Shown in pieces: positions 30,395-37,336 of a stretch of DNA of 64,000 nt; the first letter of the stretch is position 1, and every line of letters starts with the position of its first letter. Source of the stretch: Trueperella abortisuis. Its GTDB lineage: Bacteria > Actinomycetota > Actinomycetes > Actinomycetales > Actinomycetaceae. The notes under the pieces are model-generated. The model saw only the letters and a list, made by a program, of their open reading frames with translations. It was not told where the DNA came from and searched no databases. The translations under genes and the position numbers were made by a program. The stretch covers positions 744,001 through 808,000 of the forward strand of contig NZ_JAUSQL010000001.1 in NCBI RefSeq assembly GCF_030811095.1, given 5' to 3'.

Positions 30395-31273
30395 ATGACG
30401 ATCAAGACCGAGATGGTTGGACAGACCTTCGGGCCGTTCATCCGCGAGTACACCTTCCGCGATCTTGAGCTGTTTGCCCTTGGCTGCGGCGCGGGAATCG
30501 ACGGCCGTGACGGCCTGGAATACCTCAACGAGAAGGACGAGCGCAACCCGCAGCTCAAGGTCCTGCCGATGTTCGGCGCTATGCTCATCGTCGACTCGGA
30601 GGTGACCCGCACGATCGACTACGGCTACAACTACGCCGGCTCCCTGCACTGGGGATTCGACATCCGCTTCCACCAGCCGATCACGAAGATGGCGGACACC
30701 CTGCAGACCAAGGTCAAGCTCGAGGGCCTCTACGACCGCGGCGAGGGGCGCGGCCTGCTCGCCCAGCACATCGGCGACACCTACGATTCGGAAGGCAACC
30801 TGCTGTTTACCAACGAGTCGTGGGACTGCCTCATTTACGATGGCGGTTGGGGCGGCCCGGCAGCGCCGAAGGACATCGTCGACATGCCTGATCGAGCACC
30901 CGACGTCGAGGTGGCCGAGCGCATCCCCGAGAATCAGGCGCTGATCTACCGACTGTCGGGCGACTACCACCCGCAGCACATCGACTGGGACTATGCGGCA
31001 GCAAACGGCGAGCCGCGCCCGATCCTCCACGCGATCTCCTACGCGGGCATCGTCATGCGCCACGCGATCAACGCCTACATGCCGGGTGAGCCGGAGCGCA
31101 TCAAGCGTTTCAAGACCCGCATCACGTCCCCCGTCCACCCGGGCTCGACCCTGAAGACCCAGCTGTGGGAGGTCGGCCCGGGCGAGCTACGGTTCCGCCT
31201 GGTCGACGCCGACTTTGAGGAAAGCGGCGCGAAGCCGCACCTGAACTGGGGAATCATCGAGTTCGAAGAGTAG
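30395..31273 (+). CDS. MaoC-like double-hotdog protein, candidate enoyl-CoA hydratase in place of CaiD
   Basis: 292 residues. The C-terminal half contains a hydratase-2-like motif, YRLSGDYHPQHIDWDYA followed by PILHA, as in (R)-specific enoyl-CoA hydratases (consensus D-x-N-P-x-H). Asp190 and His195 are the putative catalytic pair. The usual Asn is His192, and the glycine after ILH is Ala. The N-terminal half looks like the second, non-catalytic hotdog fold. It sits exactly where a hydratase is needed in a cai-type pathway, and no crotonase (CaiD) gene is present. It may hydrate/dehydrate a beta-position or act as a thioesterase-like protein; the altered motif leaves activity open. Confidence 0.75.
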   Translation: MTIKTEMVGQTFGPFIREYTFRDLELFALGCGAGIDGRDGLEYLNEKDERNPQLKVLPMFGAMLIVDSEVTRTIDYGYNYAGSLHWGFDIRFHQPITKMADTLQTKVKLEGLYDRGEGRGLLAQHIGDTYDSEGNLLFTNESWDCLIYDGGWGGPAAPKDIVDMPDRAPDVEVAERIPENQALIYRLSGDYHPQHIDWDYAAANGEPRPILHAISYAGIVMRHAINAYMPGEPERIKRFKTRITSPVHPGSTLKTQLWEVGPGELRFRLVDADFEESGAKPHLNWGIIEFEE

Positions 31274-31329
31274 GAAGAGTCGGGAGAGTCGGATCCCATG
31301 AGTGGGTCGAGTCAAAGAAAGGAGAAGCA

Positions 31330-32658
31330 ATGAACGACGAGCCAAAAGTCAGCCTCGACGACGTCGGGATGTCACCCTTCCTCGTGCGGCTTACCGTGTT
31401 TTCCGCAGGTGGCCCGTTCCTTGAGGGCTATGTGCACGCCATCATCGGCGTGGCATTGCTCAAGATGGTCCCGGAGCTGGGTATTGACGATACCCAGAAG
31501 GGAATGGTCGGCGTCGCCGCGCTCGTTGGCCTCTTCTTTGGCGCCATTTTTGGAGGCTACCTGACGGACCTCATCGGCCGAAAGCGGATGTTCATCATTG
31601 ACGTGATGTCGATCGCGGTGCTCTCCGGCTTGTGTATGGTCGTCAGCGACCCACTCATGGTCGTCCTCCTGCGCTTCCTCATCGGCGTGGCCGTGGGCGC
31701 GGATTATCCCATCGCGACGTCGATCATCGCCGAGTTCACGCCGCGCAGGTACAGGGCCATCACGATGGGCTTCCTCGCCGCGGTGTGGTACCTCGGGGCG
31801 AACGCCTCCTACCTGGTGGGCTACTTCCTCCTCAATATCGACGGGGGATGGCGGTGGATGCTCGGTTCTTCGATCATCCCCTGCGTGATCATCCTCGCGG
31901 GACGCTGGTCGATCCCGGAGTCGCCGCGGTGGCTGATGTCAAAGGGCCGATACGAAGACGCGGCGAAGATCGTGCGTGACACCTTCGGGCGCAACGTCGT
32001 GATCGAGGACGAGGTGACCGAGCGCACGTCGTACTCTGCCATCTTCCGCAAGCCGTACTTCAAGCGCATGATCTTCGTGGGGGTGATCTGGCTGTGCCAG
32101 GCGATCCCGATGTTCGCGGTCTACACCTACGGCCCCGATATCATCGCCGCATTCGGGCTGGGTCAAGGTAAGACGGCACTGATCGGCGAGCTGGCGATCG
32201 GCACATTCTTCATGCTGGGCACGATCCCCGCAATGTTCCTCGCGGAGTACTGGGGGCGCCGACCGCTGTGCATCTCCTCCTTCGTGGTCATGACGGGTGC
32301 GCTCGTCGTCCTTGGGGTCGTACCTCCCACATCGATGGCATTCGTCATCGTCATCTTTGGAATCTACGCCTTGGCCTCGGGCGGACCCGGTAATCTGCAG
32401 TGGCTCTACCCGAACGAGATCTTCCCTACCTCCATCCGGGCCTCCGCGATGGGTACGGCGATGGCCTTCTCGCGGATCTCCACCGTCGTCTCGATCTTCG
32501 TCCTGCCGGGATTCCTATCCACCTACGGCAACGGCCCGATGATGATCGTGGGCGCGGCGATCTCGCTTATTGGCCTGATCGTCTCGATCGCATGGGCGCC
32601 AGAAACGCGTGGCATGACTTTGACCGAGGCCGGATCGAGTGACTGGGAGGGGAAGTAA
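31330..32658 (+). CDS. MFS transporter (second permease of the cai-like cluster)
   Basis: 442 residues, 12 membrane segments, sugar-porter/aromatic-acid-type MFS: GGYLTDLIGRKR between TM2 and TM3, the central PESPRWL before the cytoplasmic loop, and AEYWGRRP between TM8 and TM9. An acidic residue and Arg in TM4-5 (GADYPIATSIIAEFTPRRYR) resemble carriers of organic acids and ions. Its stop overlaps the next start (TAATG), so it is translated with the hydrolase gene. With the permease at 24069 it gives the cluster two unrelated MFS carriers but no BCCT. One may import substrate and the other export the reduced product. Confidence 0.85.
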   Translation: MNDEPKVSLDDVGMSPFLVRLTVFSAGGPFLEGYVHAIIGVALLKMVPELGIDDTQKGMVGVAALVGLFFGAIFGGYLTDLIGRKRMFIIDVMSIAVLSGLCMVVSDPLMVVLLRFLIGVAVGADYPIATSIIAEFTPRRYRAITMGFLAAVWYLGANASYLVGYFLLNIDGGWRWMLGSSIIPCVIILAGRWSIPESPRWLMSKGRYEDAAKIVRDTFGRNVVIEDEVTERTSYSAIFRKPYFKRMIFVGVIWLCQAIPMFAVYTYGPDIIAAFGLGQGKTALIGELAIGTFFMLGTIPAMFLAEYWGRRPLCISSFVVMTGALVVLGVVPPTSMAFVIVIFGIYALASGGPGNLQWLYPNEIFPTSIRASAMGTAMAFSRISTVVSIFVLPGFLSTYGNGPMMIVGAAISLIGLIVSIAWAPETRGMTLTEAGSSDWEGK

Positions 32659-33272
32659 TGTACAAAATCGAAGTGCGCGTGGTTGGCTCGTGGAGGGCGA
32701 ACTGCTATCTCCTGCAATCCGAGGCCGGCGTCGTCATGATCGACCCGGGAGCCGAACCCGAGGTCCTTCTTAGTGCCCTGGGCGAGCGCAATCTGGAGGC
32801 CATCGTGCTTACGCACTGCCACTCTGACCACATCGGGGCAGTCAATGAGCTGGTGGAGGCCACGGGGGCGCCCGTCTACATCGGGTTGGACGACGCCGTG
32901 GGCGCGGCCGACCCCCGGCTGTCCGGATTCTACGACGAGGGCTCGGACTACGCGGTCAAGGAGGTCACGGCCGAATGGGACGACGCGACGGTTTTCACCT
33001 GGTCGGGTGGCACGTTGAAGGTCGTTGCAACCCCCGGTCACACGCCGGGTTCCATCTGCCTGCTCGACGGCGAGAACGCGGTGCTCTACACGGGCGACAC
33101 GCTCTTCGCCAACGGGATTGGCTCCACGCAGTACGCGCGGGCGAACAAGCGCGATCTGCTGGCGTCGCTGAAGAGGCTCGGCGAGCTACCAGACGACCTC
33201 CGGGTGCTTCCCGGGCACGGGAGCCCCACCACGATGGGGGCAGAAAAGCTACGAAATCCGTATTTGGTATGA
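32658..33272 (+). CDS. Metallo-beta-lactamase-fold hydrolase
   Basis: 204 residues, glyoxalase-II/YcbL-like size. Metal ligands visible as THCHSDH, PGHTPGS, TGDTLFANG and the C-terminal PGHGSPTT, so a two-zinc site is complete. These enzymes commonly split thioesters such as S-lactoylglutathione. In this cluster a housekeeping acyl-CoA thioesterase or product-release function is plausible but unproven. ATG 32658 overlaps the permease stop. Its 3' end overlaps the convergent tetR-type gene by 24 nt, so the transcripts are partly antisense. Confidence 0.85.
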   Translation: MYKIEVRVVGSWRANCYLLQSEAGVVMIDPGAEPEVLLSALGERNLEAIVLTHCHSDHIGAVNELVEATGAPVYIGLDDAVGAADPRLSGFYDEGSDYAVKEVTAEWDDATVFTWSGGTLKVVATPGHTPGSICLLDGENAVLYTGDTLFANGIGSTQYARANKRDLLASLKRLGELPDDLRVLPGHGSPTTMGAEKLRNPYLV

Positions 33273-33920
33273 CAGCGAAGCCGTTTCGCAAGGCTCATGC
33301 TCGCTGGCTGCGAGGACGGGCCGGGGCACGGAGTTCAGATGAGGAAGAAGGTCGGTGATCAAGTCATGGGCGTACTGAGGAATCTCTTCCAGGAAGCAGT
33401 CCACGTTCTCGGGTGGAAGCCAAATGGAACGCAGGAGGACGGAGCCTTCGATGGCGTCCACGAGGCGTACGATCGACACATCCCTCGGGATCTGGCCGGC
33501 CTCCCTGTAGTACCACAGACCCTGGCGCAGAGTCTCCAGCGGGTCGTTGTAGACGTACCGACATGCCTGCTTGACCACGAGGGCGTCGACCGTGGGGGAC
33601 TCGACGATAAGCCGGCGAATGGCTGCGGAGTAGCGACCGAGGTAGGCGTGCAGGCGCGCGTCGATTTCCTCAAAGAGGACGTCGTAGAGGGTCTTGCCCG
33701 TGAATTGCTGGCGCGGGTAGGCGTGGTGGAACGCCGTCAGCAAGAGTGTTTCGGCGGTGGGCCAGCGCGAGTAGAGGGAGGATTTCCCGACTCGTGCACG
33801 CTCCGCAACCTTCGTCAGGTTGAAGCCGCTCCAGCCGGTTTCACCGTAGAGCAAAAGGGCGGCATCGTAGACGCGCTCTTCGAGAGAGAGCGTCGCCTCG
33901 TGTGGTGCCGTCATCGACAA
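33249..33920 (-). CDS. TetR-family regulator of the cai/fix cluster
   Basis: 223 residues. N-terminal TetR helix-turn-helix (FNLTKVAERARVGKSSLYSRWPTAETLL, about residues 34-61) and a helical ligand domain. TTG 33920 is chosen as start because AAAGGAG ends 8 nt before it; ATG 33914 would lie 14 nt away. It is transcribed divergently from fixA, with a palindrome (33966-33980) between them, so it probably controls itself and fixABCX, and perhaps the upstream operon as well. The natural ligand may be a CoA thioester or the substrate, but this is not readable. Confidence 0.85.
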   Translation of the reverse strand: MSMTAPHEATLSLEERVYDAALLLYGETGWSGFNLTKVAERARVGKSSLYSRWPTAETLLLTAFHHAYPRQQFTGKTLYDVLFEEIDARLHAYLGRYSAAIRRLIVESPTVDALVVKQACRYVYNDPLETLRQGLWYYREAGQIPRDVSIVRLVDAIEGSVLLRSIWLPPENVDCFLEEIPQYAHDLITDLLPHLNSVPRPVLAASEHEPCETASLSYQIRIS

Positions 33921-33965
33921 CGAGCTGGCTCCTTTCTTCCCTCCGGCGTAGAAGTAAAGCCAGTC

Positions 33966-33980
33966 TATCCGTAACCGATA
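33966..33980. promoter_or_regulatory. Candidate TetR operator, tetR-fixA intergenic region
   Basis: TATCcGTaACcGATA, an odd-centred palindrome with 12 of 15 positions symmetric, lies between the divergent regulator and fixA. TTGACA at 34024-34029 could be the fixA -35 box, though no well-spaced -10 is obvious. Confidence 0.55.
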
Positions 33981-34057
33981 ACCAACAACAGATCAACATG
34001 GAAACCAGCACCTTTTCGGGTGCTTGACAATGACCGAAAAATATAGAAGGAGTGAAA

Positions 34058-34819
34058 ATGTCCATCATCGTGGCATATAAGTACGCGGGAAGCCCGCAAG
34101 ACGCGAAGGTGAATTCCGACGGTGTCGTGGATTGGGCGAGGGTGAAGAAGTCCGTCTCCGAATACGACCCCGTGGCGGTCGAGCTCGCCAAGAAGCTCGC
34201 CGCCCAGGGCGCCGGCGAGATCGTCGGCGTGAGCGTGGGTGGAGCGGACGTCGCCTCGTCGCTGGCGAAGAAGAACGCCCTGTCCAAGGGGCTCGACCGC
34301 GCGCTGGTTCTCGCCGATGACGCGACGGCTGGTTGGTCGAACACGCAGACGGCGGCGGCGCTGGCCGAGCTCGTTAAGAGGGTCGACGACGTGCGGGTCG
34401 TTTTCACCGGCGACGCCTCGGTGGACGAGGGCGCCGGCGTCATGGGACCGCTCCTGGCGGGCGCGCTCGGCTGGCCCTGCCTGCTGGAGGTGCTCTCGGT
34501 GGAGGCCTCCGGAGACGGCCTGAAGATCCGTCAGCGCACCGAGTCCGGCACTCGGACGGTGGAGACCGCCGGACCGGTGGTGCTGGGCGTGGCCACGGAC
34601 GCCGTCGAGGTCAAGGCCGCCTCAATGAAGGAGATTCTCTCGGCGGGAAAGAAGCCGCTGGAGACGGTCGCCCTGGCCGATCTGGCTGTGGCCGAGGTTG
34701 GCCGCAACGTCCAGGCGGCTCGCCAGCCTGAGATGCGCGCCCGCAAGAAGATGATTTTCGAGGGCGAGAACGCTGCGGCGCAGCTGATCGACGCGCTCAA
34801 GACCGACGGTATTTTGTAA
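34058..34819 (+). CDS. fixA: Electron-transfer flavoprotein beta subunit, FixA type
   Basis: 253 residues. Similar along its length to FixA/ETF-beta (AYKYAGSPQDAKVNSDGVVDW, SKGLDRALVLADDA, KRVDDVRVVFTGDASVD, ASMKEILSAGKKPLE). Forms a heterodimer with FixB and delivers electrons to the CaiA-type reductase. The frame extends to GTG 34052, but that codon overlaps the Shine-Dalgarno AAGGAG, and ATG 34058 has a 5-nt gap, so 34058 is used. First gene of fixABCX, with tight spacing (12, 2 and 1 nt). The unit starts at the shared regulatory region with the TetR gene. Confidence 0.93.
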   Translation: MSIIVAYKYAGSPQDAKVNSDGVVDWARVKKSVSEYDPVAVELAKKLAAQGAGEIVGVSVGGADVASSLAKKNALSKGLDRALVLADDATAGWSNTQTAAALAELVKRVDDVRVVFTGDASVDEGAGVMGPLLAGALGWPCLLEVLSVEASGDGLKIRQRTESGTRTVETAGPVVLGVATDAVEVKAASMKEILSAGKKPLETVALADLAVAEVGRNVQAARQPEMRARKKMIFEGENAAAQLIDALKTDGIL

Positions 34820-34831
34820 AGGAGAACACCA

Positions 34832-35674
34832 ATGTCGACCATTATTGCTTTGAATTCCAACATCTCGACGATGCTCGCATGGGCCAATGATCTGCCCGGC
34901 GAGGCCACCGTCATCTCTGTCGGTTCCCCCGAGTTGCCCATGGTGCACTCCGACGTCGTGCTGGCCGAGGGCGTCCCGGCCGAGAGCGTCGCGGCGGGCC
35001 TTGCCGAGCACGTCGATACCTCGGCCTTCATCCTCGTGCCCGCCACCCCGGCCGGGCGCGTGGTGGCCGGAGCGATCGCCGCGAAGGCCGGCCTGCCCGT
35101 CGTCACGGGCGCCAAGGGCGTGCGCGAGGGCAATGTGCTCGCCGCCCGCTTTGGCGGCATCGTCGAGGAGGAGATCGCCGCTCCCGCCGTCGTCCTCGTC
35201 TCGGGCGGTGCGCCGCTTGAGGGTGAGGTCGTGGCTGGCCAGCTGCTGGCAGTCGACACGGCGGACCTGCGCGTGAGCGCCACGGAGAGCTCCGAAACCA
35301 AGTCCGTCAACCTTGGCGCAGCCAAGAAGATCGTCGCCGTCGGGCGCGGCTTCAAGAACAAGGACGACCTGCAGCTGGCCTTCGACCTCGCGGGGAAGAT
35401 GGGCGCCGAGGTGGCCTGCTCGCGCCCGATCGCCGAGGGCAACAACTGGCTGGCGCGTGACCGCTACGTGGGCGTCTCCGGCCAGCACGTGACCCCCGAT
35501 CTCTACCTCGCCGTCGGAATCTCCGGCCAGATTCAGCACACTGCGGGCATGAACGAGGCCAAGACGGTCGTCGTCGTGAACTCGGACAAGAACGCCCCCT
35601 ACGTTGAGCAGGCTGACTACGCCATCGTCGGTGACCTGTACTCGGTGTTGCCGGCCCTGACCGAAGCGCTGTAG
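34832..35674 (+). CDS. fixB: Electron-transfer flavoprotein alpha subunit, FixB type
   Basis: 280 residues, somewhat shorter than the roughly 310 of FixB/ETF-alpha. The C-terminal FAD-binding region is intact: CSRPIAEGNNWLARDRYVGVSGQ and LYLAVGISGQIQHTAGMNEAKTVVVVNSDKNAPYVEQADY. The shortening lies in the N-terminal half, which is variable in this family. Partner of FixA; the FixAB dimer links the reduced quinone or ferredoxin side (FixCX) to acyl-CoA reductases. Twelve nt separate it from fixA. Confidence 0.93.
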   Translation: MSTIIALNSNISTMLAWANDLPGEATVISVGSPELPMVHSDVVLAEGVPAESVAAGLAEHVDTSAFILVPATPAGRVVAGAIAAKAGLPVVTGAKGVREGNVLAARFGGIVEEEIAAPAVVLVSGGAPLEGEVVAGQLLAVDTADLRVSATESSETKSVNLGAAKKIVAVGRGFKNKDDLQLAFDLAGKMGAEVACSRPIAEGNNWLARDRYVGVSGQHVTPDLYLAVGISGQIQHTAGMNEAKTVVVVNSDKNAPYVEQADYAIVGDLYSVLPALTEAL

Positions 35675-35676
35675 CT

Positions 35677-36969
35677 ATGGGGGAGGTAGATTTCGACGTC
35701 ATTGTCGTCGGCGGAGGCGTGGCAGGGTCAGTCTGCTCCTACCTGCTTGCCAAGGACGGCTACGAGGTGTTGCTCATCGAGCGCGGTGTCGAACCGGGCT
35801 CGAAGAACCTCTCCGGCGGCGTGTTTTACTGCCGGGTCATGCAGGAGATTTTCGAGGACTTCCTCGAGGAGGCGCCCATCGAGCGCGTTATCACGCGCAA
35901 TTGTCTGAGTTTCCTCGGCGAGAACCACTTCGTTAACGTCGACTACTGGGATGGCCGACTGCGCCAGCCAGTCAACGCCGTGACGGTCCTGCGCGCCAAG
36001 TTCGATCCGTGGCTTGCCGAACAGTGCGAGAACGCGGGTGTGACCGTGATGCCCGGCGTCAAGGTCGATGAGCTGGTTCGCGACGGCAGCCAGTTCGTCG
36101 GCGTGCGCGCCGGCGAGGACGAGCTTCGAGCCCACGTCGTGGTGGCGGCCGACGGCGTCAACTCTTTCCTCTCCCAGTATGCGGGAATCAGAGGCAAGGA
36201 GCCGAAGGAGAACCTGGCCGTGGGGGTGAAGTCGGTGATCGCCCTCGACCCGGAGGTGATCGCGGAGCGCTTCAACCTTGCGGGTGACGAGGGCGCGGCG
36301 TACGCCGTCGTGGGCGATTGCACGCAGGGCGTGGCGGGAGGTGGCTTCATGTACACCAACCGCGACTCCGTCTCGATTGGTATCGTGGCGCGTCTCGACG
36401 ACCTCGAGAAGTCGGGCAAGAGCTCCTCGGACCTGCACGACCACTTCCTCACCCATCCGGCGATCGAGCCGTTCCTCAAGGACGGCGAGCTCCTGGAATA
36501 CGGGTGTCACCTGGTGGCCGAGGGCGGCAAGAAGATGCAGCACGACCTCGTCCAGCCCGGGCTCATCCTCATCGGGGATGCGGCGGGGTTCACGCTGAAC
36601 ACGGGCTTTACCGTGCGCGGCATGGATCTCGCGGCTGGCTCGGCGCGTGCGGCGGCCACGGCCATCTCAGCGGCGCTCAAGGCGCAGGACTACTCCGCGC
36701 AGGCGCTGGGCGCATATGTTGATCAGTACAATGCGTCCTTCGTTGGCAAGGACATGGACACCTACGCCAAAGCCCCGGAGTTCCTCGAAAATCCGGCGAT
36801 GTATGGGGAAGTGGGGGAGCTGGCCGCGGACGTGCTTTACGGCGTCTACAACCACGACCTCACCCCGCGCAAGCCGCTGATTAAGGTCGTGATGGGCGCG
36901 ATCAAGAAGTCTCGCCTGTCGCTTGGGGGACTCGTGAAACTCGGTATCAGTGCTGTGAGGTCGATGTAA
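35677..36969 (+). CDS. fixC: ETF-quinone oxidoreductase-like flavoprotein, FixC
   Basis: 430 residues. N-terminal FAD-binding GGGVAGSVCSYLLAKDGYEVLLIERG, the SKNLSGGVFY block, VVAADGVNSFLSQYAG, and the LILIGDAAGFTLNTGFTVRGMDLA segment diagnostic of FixC/ETF-QO. FixC lacks the iron-sulfur domain of mitochondrial ETF-QO, which is supplied here by the separate FixX. Starts at ATG 35677, 2 nt after the fixB stop, so translation is coupled. Probably peripheral to the membrane, exchanging electrons with quinone and FixAB. Confidence 0.93.
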   Translation: MGEVDFDVIVVGGGVAGSVCSYLLAKDGYEVLLIERGVEPGSKNLSGGVFYCRVMQEIFEDFLEEAPIERVITRNCLSFLGENHFVNVDYWDGRLRQPVNAVTVLRAKFDPWLAEQCENAGVTVMPGVKVDELVRDGSQFVGVRAGEDELRAHVVVAADGVNSFLSQYAGIRGKEPKENLAVGVKSVIALDPEVIAERFNLAGDEGAAYAVVGDCTQGVAGGGFMYTNRDSVSIGIVARLDDLEKSGKSSSDLHDHFLTHPAIEPFLKDGELLEYGCHLVAEGGKKMQHDLVQPGLILIGDAAGFTLNTGFTVRGMDLAAGSARAAATAISAALKAQDYSAQALGAYVDQYNASFVGKDMDTYAKAPEFLENPAMYGEVGELAADVLYGVYNHDLTPRKPLIKVVMGAIKKSRLSLGGLVKLGISAVRSM

Positions 36970-36970
36970 G

Positions 36971-37264
36971 ATGACAGAATTCCAACCCGGGACGATCAAC
37001 GATCGTCTGGCTAAAAACGTCTACGAGATCGATGAGGGTAACCCGCACATCGTGGTCAACCAGGAGCGCGTGCGCCAGACCGGGGCGGCAAAGTTGTTGG
37101 TCAACGTATGCCCGGCCCACGTCTACTCGGAAGAGAACGGCGAGATCTCGGTCGAATACGCGGCCTGTCTCGAATGCGGCACCTGCCTGGCCATCGCCCC
37201 TGAGGGGACGCTGACCTGGCACTATCCGGCTGGATCAATGGGCATTTGCTACCGAGAGGGGTGA
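36971..37264 (+). CDS. fixX: Ferredoxin-like protein FixX
   Basis: 97 residues. The four-Cys pattern VCPAHVY ... ACLECGTCLAIAP would hold one 4Fe-4S cluster, and the C-terminal YPAGSMGICYREG end is typical of FixX (E. coli FixX ends in a similar sequence). Acts with FixC. Its ATG follows the fixC stop by 1 nt. A 16-bp perfect hairpin begins 5 nt after the stop and ends the operon. Completes a full FixABCX set immediately beside CaiABC relatives. Confidence 0.93.
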   Translation: MTEFQPGTINDRLAKNVYEIDEGNPHIVVNQERVRQTGAAKLLVNVCPAHVYSEENGEISVEYAACLECGTCLAIAPEGTLTWHYPAGSMGICYREG

Positions 37265-37268
37265 GTGG

Positions 37269-37304
37269 GCGTCCGGCCCCTGGATATCTCCAGGGGCCGG
37301 ACGC
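37269..37304. terminator. Bidirectional terminator, end of the fix operon
   Basis: GCGTCCGGCCCCTGGA (37269-37284), loop TATC, and its exact complement (37289-37304): a 16-bp stem between convergent fixX and the peptidase gene, with TTGTGT to the right. Confidence 0.85.
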
Positions 37305-37336
37305 TTGTGTCGGCTCGAACGGGAGCTGGCGTTGGG

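Noticed and set aside
24069..33272. Bile-acid dehydroxylation (bai) operon
   Set aside because: A class III CoA-transferase, a ligase and an MFS carrier also occur there, but the baiE, baiCD/baiH and baiA counterparts are missing, and CaiA/CaiB/CaiC plus FixABCX match the cai pathway far better.
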